Source of the DNA: an uncultured Pelosinus sp.
GTDB taxonomy: Bacteria > Bacillota > Negativicutes > UMGS1260
Length of the DNA stretch: 64,000 nt
Direction: 5' to 3'
NCBI GenBank assembly: GCA_900550105.1
Contig: URQW01000006.1
Location: 1-64,000 of the forward strand
Position 1 is the stretch's first letter. Every line of letters starts with the position of its first letter. The notes below the pieces were generated by a model. The model was not told where the DNA came from. It did not search any database and saw only the letters and a list, made by a program, of their open reading frames with translations. Of this stretch, positions 8,617 through 15,160 are shown piece by piece. A program made the translations under genes and the position numbers.

Positions 8617-9162
8617 GTGGCAAAGGGGCGTATTCTGTTTATTACTTTATTTATATTTGGAGTATTTCTAATCTTAGTAATTGCCGTTACCTGCAGTTGG
8701 AATTTGTTTGGCAAGCAGTCGGTCGCGGTAGAAACAACGCCGCAGATTTCAACGGATCAGTCCGGTGAAGCTGCCGCGAGCAGTCAGCGTGTGTATCGAC
8801 CGAGCCAAGGCAGTGTGTATTGGCACTTTGGGTGGCAGCTTCATCCGGCATTTCATGATTGGCGCTATCATAATGGTTGTGACTTATTGACTGAGCAAGC
8901 AGCGCCGGTTCAAGCAATGTGGGCGGGAACTGTCACCGAAGTATGTGAAGACAAACGACGGGGACTTACGCTAGTCATTGAGTCAGGTGAGCGGCAGGTT
9001 CGTTATGAGAGCTTAAGTCAAGTTTTTGTAACACAAGGTAAAGCTGTGGCAGGCGGCGAGACAATCGGTCTGAGTGGATCTTGTCAGGAGGAGCCTTATA
9101 TACACCTTCATATTACGATAAAAGTTGCTGGGCGGCTTGAAGATCCAGACAATTGGCTTTAG
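8617..9162 (+). CDS. spoIIQ: SpoIIQ-like forespore M23/LytM-domain protein
   Basis: SpoIIQ is the forespore membrane half of the SpoIIQ-SpoIIIAH channel that bridges the two membranes during engulfment. The protein (about 181 residues) has one N-terminal membrane helix (ILFITLFIFGVFLILVIAV) and a LytM/M23 domain. Both metal motifs are intact: HNGCD (HxxxD) and HLH. B. subtilis SpoIIQ has lost the first, whereas Clostridioides difficile SpoIIQ keeps them. I chose GTG 8617 (AGAGGTG, 6-bp spacing) over the in-frame TTG at 8587. The assignment rests on its place between spoIID and spoIIID as well as on domain form. Confidence 0.82.
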   Translation: MAKGRILFITLFIFGVFLILVIAVTCSWNLFGKQSVAVETTPQISTDQSGEAAASSQRVYRPSQGSVYWHFGWQLHPAFHDWRYHNGCDLLTEQAAPVQAMWAGTVTEVCEDKRRGLTLVIESGERQVRYESLSQVFVTQGKAVAGGETIGLSGSCQEEPYIHLHITIKVAGRLEDPDNWL

Positions 9163-9168
9163 GGGAGG

Positions 9169-9197
9169 TCATGTTTTTTTTCACCTCGCATATACAT
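9169..9197 (+). promoter_or_regulatory. Candidate sigma-E promoter for spoIIID
   Basis: TCATGTT (9169-9175) and CATATACAT (9189-9197) are 13 bp apart, a partial sigma-E match about 35 bp before the spoIIID start codon. spoIIID is sigma-E-controlled in B. subtilis. Confidence 0.35.
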
Positions 9198-9231
9198 GGT
9201 AGCAAGCAAGTTAGGAAGGGAGTCGGACGGG

Positions 9232-9378
9232 ATGAAAGACTATATTCGCAGACGGGTTCTCGATGTTTGTGAGCATATATTAGCAAGTGGTGAAACAGTG
9301 AGGCAGACCGCAGCGCGTTTTGGCGTGAGCAAAAGCACTATACAGAAAGATAACCTAAAAGAGAACGGCAAAAAATAA
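9232..9378 (+). CDS. spoIIID: spoIIID, N-terminal part, interrupted by an intervening element
   Basis: SpoIIID is the small mother-cell DNA-binding regulator acting between sigma-E and sigma-K. This piece starts MKDYIRRRVLDVCEHIL and runs through the helix-turn-helix to GVSKSTI, matching the family for its first 37-40 residues. It then leaves the family at residue 41 and stops after eight foreign residues (NLKENGKK). The usual length is about 80-93 residues. The missing C-terminal half lies at 16770-16926. I chose ATG 9232 rather than ATG 9196, which falls inside the promoter-like sequence. As it stands the product lacks the C-terminal basic region needed for DNA binding, so it is probably inactive until the element is excised. 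Confidence 0.93.
   Translation: MKDYIRRRVLDVCEHILASGETVRQTAARFGVSKSTIQKDNLKENGKK
9330..9357 (+). repeat. attL: left junction of the spoIIID intervening element
   Basis: The chromosomal coding side ends ...AGC ACT ATA CA, and the element side begins GAAAGATAACC (9345-9355). The crossover dinucleotide is proposed to be CA at 9343-9344. It is the in-frame match to CA at 16768-16769 and the centre of the inverted repeat formed when the element ends are joined. Confidence 0.8.
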
Positions 9379-9389
9379 CGCCTGTACCA

Positions 9390-9418
9390 TTGTATTAGGT
9401 CGAAAGTCGCAGTATAAT
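9390..9418 (+). promoter_or_regulatory. Candidate sigma-A promoter at the left end of the element
   Basis: A perfect TATAAT (9413-9418) lies 17 bp after TTGTAT (9390-9395). It would transcribe through the hairpin and Fur-like box into the chemoreceptor gene. Confidence 0.5.
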
Positions 9419-9447
9419 GAACAGGATGGCGGGTTTTACCTTACTAG

Positions 9448-9478
9448 GTTCTTGCCTTATGGCAAGAACTCTCTTTTG
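9448..9478 (+). terminator. Hairpin in the chemoreceptor leader (terminator or attenuator)
   Basis: A perfect 9-bp stem, GTTCTTGCC (9448-9456) with GGCAAGAAC (9461-9469), has a TTAT loop and is followed by TCTCTTTT. It lies between the TATAAT promoter and the chemoreceptor gene, so it may end a short leader transcript. No known riboswitch was recognised. Confidence 0.55.
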
Positions 9479-9496
9479 TTGGTCCCTTTTTTTCAA

Positions 9497-9518
9497 GATA
9501 ATGAGAATCGTTCTCATT
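9497..9518 (+). promoter_or_regulatory. Fur-box-like palindrome upstream of the chemoreceptor
   Basis: GATAATGAGAATCGTTCTC (9497-9515) matches the 19-bp Fur consensus GATAATGATAATCATTATC at 16 positions. It forms a perfect palindrome, AATGAGAA-TCG-TTCTCATT (9500-9518). It sits 27 bp before the ATG, near a possible -10 (GATAAT). It suggests iron- or metal-dependent repression by a Fur-family protein. Confidence 0.6.
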
Positions 9519-9544
9519 AAATATGAGTCGGAGGAGCGTTTGTC

Positions 9545-11260
9545 ATGGGATTGTTTCGTAATTTAAAGACATCGGTTAAAATTCTTACCTTGATTGTTCT
9601 TATGGCCTTCTTTTTGGGTGTTGTGGGCTATGCCGGTCATTACGCTGCCAATAATCTGTCGGCTATGATGAGTAATATGTATAAGGATAGGCTATTGCCA
9701 ATCCAATGGCTTAATGGCGTCCGCGCCGAAAGTCGGCTGAATGAAACATTAACTTTGGCTGTGTTTCTTGCGAAAGACCCAAAACAGCAGCAAGACCTGC
9801 TTGGGCAAATCCAAGAGCATAAAACAAAAGTAGAAAAACTTTTAGCAGATTACAGCAACACGCAGCTTGATTCCTATGAGGCTGAAACCATATCGAAAGC
9901 GTTGACGGAAATGCGCGCCTATCGTGATGGCTGGCAAAAATCGCTTGACCTAGCGCTGCAAGGTCAACAGGAAGCCGGACATGCTTTTTTTGTTCAGAAT
10001 GCAGCAGGTCATTTAAATGAGTTTAATAAACTGCTTGACCAGCTTGTTGAATATAATTCGAAACAAGCCGAGGCGGAGAATGAGACCAGTGATAAGGTCG
10101 CTTTGTATAATGATCGGCTGATCATGACGGTAACCTTGCTGGCCGTGCTCTTCTCCCTTGTCTTGGGATGGGTGATTTCTCGTTTAATTGCCTTACCATT
10201 GGCAAATCTTGTAACAGAAGTGAAGCAATTGGCCGCAGGGGATCTTAAGATTCGTCAGAGCGGCCCTGTATATCATGATGAAATCGGCCAGCTTACCAGC
10301 GAAGTAAGCCGCATGGCCGATAATCTTCGCAATCTCGTGTCGCGTATTCATCAAAGTGCTGAAGAATTGACAGCTTCATCGGAAGAACTTACGGCAGGCG
10401 CTGATCAAGCGGCGAAAGCGACAGGCGAAGTCACTGGCGCGATTACACAAGTTGCCCAGGGTGCGCAGGAGCAGTCTATGGCCATTGATGAAACAACTCG
10501 CGTTGTTTTGAAAATGTCAGGAGCGATTGAAGAGATTGCTTCCCATGCGGGGAAAGTCAGCGAAGCCGTCGGCGAAACTGTGGCGGCCGCTGAGGCCGGT
10601 GCTAAATCGGCCGATTCGGTAGCACATCAAATGGATGCCATTGAAACAACTGTTTCCTCTTCCGCTTCGGCTGTGACGAAACTTGGTGAACGATCGCAGG
10701 AAATCGGTCAGATTGTTGATACAATTGCTGGTATTGCTGGTCAGACTAATCTTTTGGCGCTCAATGCGGCGATTGAAGCAGCACGCGCTGGCGAGCAAGG
10801 CCGCGGCTTCGCAGTTGTAGCGGAAGAAGTCAGGAAACTGGCAGAGCAGTCGCAAGAAGCAGCGGGGCGGATTGCCGCTATGATTCGCGATGTACAAAGT
10901 GAAACAGCAAAAGCTGTTGCCGCCATGGAGGCAGGCAGCAACGAAGTGAAGGTAGGAGCCGATGTTGTAGCAAGTGCTGGCAAGAATTTTGAGCAGATTG
11001 GTTCCCTTGTTGATGTTGTATCGGCGCAAGTGACTGATATTTCAGCGGCGCTTGAGGAAATGGCGTCAAGCAGTCAGCAGATTGTAGCTTCTGTGAAAAA
11101 TATTGATGAAATCGGGAAAAGATCGGCAAGTAAGACACAGCATGTTTCGGCTGCATCGGAAGAGCATGCTGCATCGATTGAGGAAATTGCGGCATCAAGT
11201 CAATCCTTGGCGACGATGGCTGAAACTCTGCAAGCCACTGTGTCCAAGTTTAAAGTTTGA
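9545..11260 (+). CDS. Methyl-accepting chemotaxis protein (element cargo)
   Basis: This is a transmembrane chemoreceptor that would signal to CheA/CheW. The 571-residue protein has a first membrane helix at about 11-32, an extracytoplasmic helical sensor of about 155 residues (four-helix-bundle type), a second helix at about 192-213, HAMP at about 214-266 and the methyl-accepting coiled coil. The conserved signalling tip QTNLLALNAAIEAARAGEQG lies near residue 400. No C-terminal CheR-binding pentapeptide is seen. It is the first gene of the spoIIID element; its ligand is unknown, and the upstream Fur-like box hints at metal-linked expression. Confidence 0.93.
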   Translation: MGLFRNLKTSVKILTLIVLMAFFLGVVGYAGHYAANNLSAMMSNMYKDRLLPIQWLNGVRAESRLNETLTLAVFLAKDPKQQQDLLGQIQEHKTKVEKLLADYSNTQLDSYEAETISKALTEMRAYRDGWQKSLDLALQGQQEAGHAFFVQNAAGHLNEFNKLLDQLVEYNSKQAEAENETSDKVALYNDRLIMTVTLLAVLFSLVLGWVISRLIALPLANLVTEVKQLAAGDLKIRQSGPVYHDEIGQLTSEVSRMADNLRNLVSRIHQSAEELTASSEELTAGADQAAKATGEVTGAITQVAQGAQEQSMAIDETTRVVLKMSGAIEEIASHAGKVSEAVGETVAAAEAGAKSADSVAHQMDAIETTVSSSASAVTKLGERSQEIGQIVDTIAGIAGQTNLLALNAAIEAARAGEQGRGFAVVAEEVRKLAEQSQEAAGRIAAMIRDVQSETAKAVAAMEAGSNEVKVGADVVASAGKNFEQIGSLVDVVSAQVTDISAALEEMASSSQQIVASVKNIDEIGKRSASKTQHVSAASEEHAASIEEIAASSQSLATMAETLQATVSKFKV

Positions 11261-11297
11261 TCAAATAGTACTTTTAAAATAATACGTTTCAGCTGTG

Positions 11298-11332
11298 ATG
11301 TACCTGTCGATGGATGACAGGTACATTTTTTT
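11298..11332 (+). terminator. Rho-independent terminator after the chemoreceptor gene
   Basis: A perfect 11-bp stem, ATGTACCTGTC (11298-11308) with GACAGGTACAT (11316-11326), is followed by a T run. Confidence 0.92.
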
Positions 11333-11351
11333 ATGGAAATCATTACTTGAC

Positions 11352-11381
11352 ATTTTAAAACGACTGGTCATATAATATAAA
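11352..11381 (+). promoter_or_regulatory. Consensus sigma-A promoter with an operator-like site, old-yellow-enzyme operon
   Basis: TTGACA and TATAAT are both perfect and 18 bp apart (about 11352-11381). The spacer contains GACTGGTC, a near-palindrome (GAC-TG-GTC) well placed to bind the TetR-family regulator encoded downstream. Regulation by that protein is an inference. Confidence 0.75.
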
Positions 11382-11421
11382 TATAAGAATATAAAATATT
11401 AATTAATAGGAAGTGTTAATT

Positions 11422-12537
11422 ATGAATAGAGAAAATTTAGATTTACTGTTTCAGCCAGTTACCTTAGGAAACTTGAGCTTGTCTAATCGCATTGTTATGG
11501 CGCCAATGACGCGGGGCTTTTCACCTAAGGGCATACCAGGGGCTGATGTTGCTGCCTATTACCGGCGCCGGGCGGAGAATGAAACCGGACTTATTATTAC
11601 CGAAGGAACACTCATTAATCATCCGGCAGCTGCCGAAGGCTTAGGAAGACCCAATTTTTTCGGACAGGAATCACTGGACGGCTGGGCCAAGGTAGTAGAA
11701 GAAGTTCATCAAGCAGGCGGTAAAATTATCCCGCAGTTATGGCATGTTGGTATGGCGCGCCAACTGCACGGACAGAATCCGAATCCAGACGTAGCGCCTG
11801 TAGGGCCATCGGGGCTTGACGTGATCTCTGGTGAGCAGATTGCAAAGTCGCTCACACGGGGTGAGATTCAGGAAATTGTCGCAGCTTTTGGGGAAGCAGC
11901 TCGGCAAGCGAAGCGTCTAGGTTTTGACGGTATTGAAATACATGGAGCCCACGGTTATCTGATTGACCAGTTTTTCTGGGCGAATACGAATCAGCGTGAC
12001 GATGAATATGGCGGGGATCTTGTTGCGAGGACTCGGTTTGCTACGGAAATTATTAAAGCTTGTCGCAGTGCCGTCGGTGATGATTTTCCGATTGTCTTTC
12101 GGTTTTCCCAGTGGAAACTAGGTCATTATCAGGCAAAAATGGCGAGCGACCCAGCCGAACTAGCTGCTTTTTTAGCACCGCTAAGTGCGGCAGGTGTTGA
12201 CATCTTTCATGCTTCTACCAGGCGATATTGGGAACCTGAGTTTGTAGATTCACCCCTGAATTTAGCCGGTTGGACGAAAAAGCTAACAGGAAAACCGACT
12301 ATTACCGTAGGCTCTGTGGGTCTTGATACGAATGTTATCGAATTTTTTACCGAAGGAAAAGGCGCCAATCATAGTAGTTTAGCGCCCCTCATGGCTAGAC
12401 TAGAACAAAATGAATTTGATTTGGTTGCTGTAGGCCGAGCCCTCTTAGCCGACCCAGCTTGGACGGCTAAAATTCATCAAGGGAGAGCGCAAGATCTCAT
12501 CTTGTTTAGTAAAGGCGCTGAAACCACATTATCCTAA
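11422..12537 (+). CDS. Old-yellow-enzyme NADH:flavin oxidoreductase (NemA-like)
   Basis: This family is FMN-dependent TIM-barrel reductases acting on activated C=C bonds, quinones, nitro compounds and other electrophiles. The 371-residue protein opens with LFQPVTLGNLSLSNRIVMAPMTR and has the flavin/substrate motif GFDGIEIHGAHGYLIDQFFW. It has no C-terminal FeS/NADH domain, so it is the short NemA/YqjM-type form. ATG 11422 (after TAGGAAGTG) was chosen over GTG 11413. It lies 21 bp upstream of a TetR regulator gene, as in nemRA-type loci. The physiological substrate is unknown. Confidence 0.9.
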   Translation: MNRENLDLLFQPVTLGNLSLSNRIVMAPMTRGFSPKGIPGADVAAYYRRRAENETGLIITEGTLINHPAAAEGLGRPNFFGQESLDGWAKVVEEVHQAGGKIIPQLWHVGMARQLHGQNPNPDVAPVGPSGLDVISGEQIAKSLTRGEIQEIVAAFGEAARQAKRLGFDGIEIHGAHGYLIDQFFWANTNQRDDEYGGDLVARTRFATEIIKACRSAVGDDFPIVFRFSQWKLGHYQAKMASDPAELAAFLAPLSAAGVDIFHASTRRYWEPEFVDSPLNLAGWTKKLTGKPTITVGSVGLDTNVIEFFTEGKGANHSSLAPLMARLEQNEFDLVAVGRALLADPAWTAKIHQGRAQDLILFSKGAETTLS

Positions 12538-12558
12538 AAAAGTGAGGTTTTCCTGACC

Positions 12559-13164
12559 GTGAGAAGAAAAAGCTCTGACTTAGAAAAGACAAAGCAACAA
12601 ATATTAGAAGCGGGCTTGCAATTATTGCAGGAAAAAGGCTATAACGCCACAGGAATTCAGGATATTGCCAGTGCCGCGAAGATCCCCAAAGGGTCATTTT
12701 ATAATTACTTTGCCAACAAAGAAGCTTTTGGCGCTGCGGTGATACGGTATTATACGGCAATGAACTTGGAAAATTGGCTGTTCCTATTACAAGCTGCAAC
12801 GGCAAAGGCAGACTCTTATCAGGCGTTAAGTACGGCTTTTTTATCAGTGACGGAAAAATATCGCTGTGAGGCCGTAAAAAAAGGCTGTCTCTTAGGAACT
12901 ATGGCTGCTGAAATTAGCGAGGTTAGTGAAGAATGTCGTGTGGCTCTTCACGAGTCCATAGCTAAGTTTAAGACTGTTTTGGCGGATCACTTGGCTGATG
13001 GACAGCAACTCAACAAGGTTCGCCGCGATATATCATCCCAAGCGTTAGCCGATTTAGTGTGGGATTGCTGGCAGGGCAGCTTGCTACGCATGAAAGTAGA
13101 AAAGTCGGTTGAAGCGGTTGAGCGTGATTTGGAAACACTTTTTCACCATCTTTTATTGCCTTAA
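12559..13164 (+). CDS. TetR/AcrR-family regulator, NemR-like
   Basis: This is a 201-residue repressor with an N-terminal TetR helix-turn-helix (residues about 10-56; IPKGSFYNYFANKEAFG is typical). The ligand domain contains KKGCLLGTMAAEISEVSEE. Cys110 in the GCL motif corresponds by position to the redox/electrophile-sensing cysteine region of E. coli NemR; Cys103 and Cys126 are nearby. GTG start after AGTGAGG. It probably controls the adjacent reductase gene through the GACTGGTC site. The electrophile-sensing role is inferred from family and context. Confidence 0.85.
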   Translation: MRRKSSDLEKTKQQILEAGLQLLQEKGYNATGIQDIASAAKIPKGSFYNYFANKEAFGAAVIRYYTAMNLENWLFLLQAATAKADSYQALSTAFLSVTEKYRCEAVKKGCLLGTMAAEISEVSEECRVALHESIAKFKTVLADHLADGQQLNKVRRDISSQALADLVWDCWQGSLLRMKVEKSVEAVERDLETLFHHLLLP

Positions 13165-13187
13165 ATGGTTTTGATAGTTAGGTTGTA

Positions 13188-13215
13188 TTTTGGATTTTTA
13201 GCTGAATCCTATAAT
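13188..13215 (+). promoter_or_regulatory. Candidate promoter for the aldehyde dehydrogenase gene
   Basis: A perfect TATAAT (13210-13215) lies 16 bp after a weak TTTTGG (13188-13193), about 30 bp before the start codon. Confidence 0.4.
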
Positions 13216-13243
13216 GGATTATTTAAAAATGGGGGGCGAGACA

Positions 13244-14749
13244 ATGAATCAGAACAAATATTTATTATATATTAATGGCAAGTTTCAGGAAGGCTTCAGC
13301 AAGGAATGGTTGGAAGTAATCAATCCAGCTGATGAGAGTATAATTGCCTTAGCGGCAAAAGGGATGATCGAAGATGCCGAAGCGGCTGTGGTGGCGGCAA
13401 GTGAGGCTTTCGAAAATAGAAGCTGGAGCGGGCTTACCGTGCAAGAACGTTCTGCCATATTATTAAAAGTTGCTCAGAAAATGACAGAGGGACAGGAGGA
13501 ACTCCTTTCGCTGATTATCAAAGATTCAGGCGCAACGCGCTTTAAGGCCAAAGCAGAAGTGGCTCTGGCGATTGGTACAATCAAGTACTATGCCGAACTG
13601 ATTAGAACGCCTTACCAATATGAAGCGGTTTCGCCTGCTGCAAATGGGCGGCAAAGTAGTTACAACTTTATTCAACGCGAGCCTATTGGCGTATGTGCGG
13701 GCATTGTTCCTTGGAATTTCCCCTTGTCGCTGGGCATGTGGAAAATTGCTCCGGCCTTGGCGGCAGGCAATACGGTAGTCATTAAGGCCCCCTCGGAAGC
13801 ACCTCTGGCTTTGTTGGCTTTTGCTAAATTTGCTGATGCGGCAGGTGTACCTAAAGGTGTGCTGAATATTCTTGCTGGCTCTGGCCGGGTCATCGGTGAA
13901 TATTTGGCAGAGCACCCTAAAGTTGATAAAATTTCCTTTACTGGTTCGACTGCTGTAGGAAAACGAATCATGACTTTAGCTGCTAACTCTAATTTGAAAA
14001 TTACTACCTTAGAGCTGGGCGGAAAATCAGCAAATATTATTCTGGAAGACGCTGACCTTGATGCTGCGATTGATGGTTCTTTATTTGCGACACTGCTTCA
14101 TAGCGGACAAGTTTGTGAATCCGGTACGCGATTGTTAGTGCCGCAGAGCCGCTATGAAGAAATCTTGGTGCGGTTGGCTGAGCGAGCCAAGAACATTAAG
14201 ATTGGCGATCCCAGTAAGAACGATGTGGGTATGGGGCCCGTTATTTCTCGCAAACAAAAGGAAAAAATTGAAGAATATATTCAAACAGGCTTGCAGGAAG
14301 GCGCCAGAATCATTTTAGGACAAGAAAAACTCGAAGGGGAGCAGTATCAAAAAGGATTTTGGGTACCCCCTACTATTTTCGCTGATGTTCATAATGATAT
14401 GACAATTGCCAGAGAAGAAATTTTTGGCCCTGTCTTGTCAGTCATTCCTTATCAAACAGAGGCAGAGGCTGTTAAAATTGCCAATGACAGCATTTACGGT
14501 TTGGGCGGCGGTGTATGGTCGCAAGACAAAGGTCATGCCATTGAAGTGGCCCAACAGCTACGTACAGGGACAGTTTGGGTGAATTCCTATCATGTTATGA
14601 ATCCGAATACGCCCTTTGGGGGCTATAAACAGAGTGGGCTTGGCAGGGAGATGGGCGTACCGGGATTGTTAGCCTATACCCAGAGCAAACATATTCATGT
14701 TGATTTAGGTAACGGTAATAAAGATCGGTATAAGTGGCTGCTAGGATAA
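13244..14749 (+). CDS. NAD(P)-dependent aldehyde dehydrogenase (element cargo)
   Basis: This enzyme family oxidises aldehydes to carboxylic acids. The roughly 501-residue protein has the full ALDH fold: the cofactor segment GIVPWNFPLSLGMWKIAPALAAGN, the SFTGSTAVGK nucleotide loop, the general-base glutamate in LELGGKSANI and the catalytic cysteine in HSGQVCESGTR. ATG 13244 was chosen because it follows GGGGGGCGAG; the upstream ATG 13214 overlaps the -10 box. Together with the reductase and NemR-like regulator it suggests an electrophile- or aldehyde-detoxification cargo. The substrate cannot be read from the sequence. Confidence 0.92.
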   Translation: MNQNKYLLYINGKFQEGFSKEWLEVINPADESIIALAAKGMIEDAEAAVVAASEAFENRSWSGLTVQERSAILLKVAQKMTEGQEELLSLIIKDSGATRFKAKAEVALAIGTIKYYAELIRTPYQYEAVSPAANGRQSSYNFIQREPIGVCAGIVPWNFPLSLGMWKIAPALAAGNTVVIKAPSEAPLALLAFAKFADAAGVPKGVLNILAGSGRVIGEYLAEHPKVDKISFTGSTAVGKRIMTLAANSNLKITTLELGGKSANIILEDADLDAAIDGSLFATLLHSGQVCESGTRLLVPQSRYEEILVRLAERAKNIKIGDPSKNDVGMGPVISRKQKEKIEEYIQTGLQEGARIILGQEKLEGEQYQKGFWVPPTIFADVHNDMTIAREEIFGPVLSVIPYQTEAEAVKIANDSIYGLGGGVWSQDKGHAIEVAQQLRTGTVWVNSYHVMNPNTPFGGYKQSGLGREMGVPGLLAYTQSKHIHVDLGNGNKDRYKWLLG

Positions 14750-14793
14750 AGCAACTGTTACGTAATTATAATAAAGAAAAATGATGATAAGTT

Positions 14794-14870
14794 AAGTGTT
14801 CCGTAAAAGTTAGCTGTGTTTGGGGCGATTGTACCTGAACACACTGGCTTAATGGAACACTTTTTATTTT
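14794..14870 (+). terminator. Long hairpin terminator after the aldehyde dehydrogenase gene
   Basis: AAGTGTTCC (14794-14802) pairs with GGAACACTT (14854-14862). An inner arm, TAGC-TGTGTT with AACACA-CTGGCT, extends the structure. TTTTTATTTT follows. Confidence 0.75.
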
Positions 14871-14881
14871 GTCTTTAGCGG

Positions 14882-14910
14882 TAATAATTATTGACCTTGA
14901 AAAGTACAAT
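14882..14910 (+). promoter_or_regulatory. Candidate sigma-E-type promoter for the small ORF and recombinase
   Basis: TAATAAT (14882-14888) matches the sigma-E -35 (kmATATT) at 6 of 7 positions. AGTACAAT (14903-14910) is a partial match to CATACAnT, at 14-bp spacing. A TTGACC nearby has no good sigma-A -10. Mother-cell expression of a sporulation recombinase would fit, but this is a weak pattern match. Confidence 0.35.
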
Positions 14911-14947
14911 GTAAGGGATCAGATATAGCGATCAAGGAGGGGCCACG

Positions 14948-15103
14948 ATGAGTCTAAATATGCGATTTATTAACCCTAACACAGTCGAGAATGTGGACAA
15001 GCATTTACCTAAAATCTTAGCCGAGGCGCTAATCAACAAAATTACCAAGGAAATAGAGACAGCATCAAACTCTGAGGACAGTAAACAAGTCCATCATTCT
15101 TAG
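14948..15103 (+). CDS. Small 51-aa protein upstream of the recombinase; candidate directionality factor
   Basis: I do not recognise this ORF. It encodes 51 residues (begins MSLNMRFINPNTVENVDKHL, ends KQVHHS) and has an excellent AAGGAGGGG site 7 bp before ATG, so it is probably translated. It is charged, has no membrane segment or cysteine, and a helix is plausible at residues 14-38. It lies 57 bp before the recombinase start with no clear terminator between, so the two are probably co-transcribed. A small protein next to a large serine recombinase could be a recombination directionality factor; that is a guess from position only. Confidence 0.65.
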   Translation: MSLNMRFINPNTVENVDKHLPKILAEALINKITKEIETASNSEDSKQVHHS

Positions 15104-15160
15104 CCGCGGCAGTTTTTTTATTACCGCGAAAGATTACTCTACTGAGGGGGGAAGCGCCGC

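Noticed and set aside
9196..9378. spoIIID as a merely shortened natural gene or a frameshift
   Set aside because: The exact missing half is present 7.4 kb downstream beside a recombinase and rejoins in frame, so interruption explains it better than truncation or frameshift.
9380..9544. Riboswitch (for example c-di-GMP) in the chemoreceptor leader
   Set aside because: Only a simple hairpin and a palindrome are visible; no conserved core of a riboswitch class I know could be matched.
10517..11029. 170-aa ORF on the minus strand
   Set aside because: It lies entirely antisense to the chemoreceptor signalling domain and has no recognisable features.
15104..15160. Terminator between the small ORF and the recombinase
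   Set aside because: The only possible stem is 5 bp (CGCGG/CCGCG) with the T run inside the loop, so it should not terminate.
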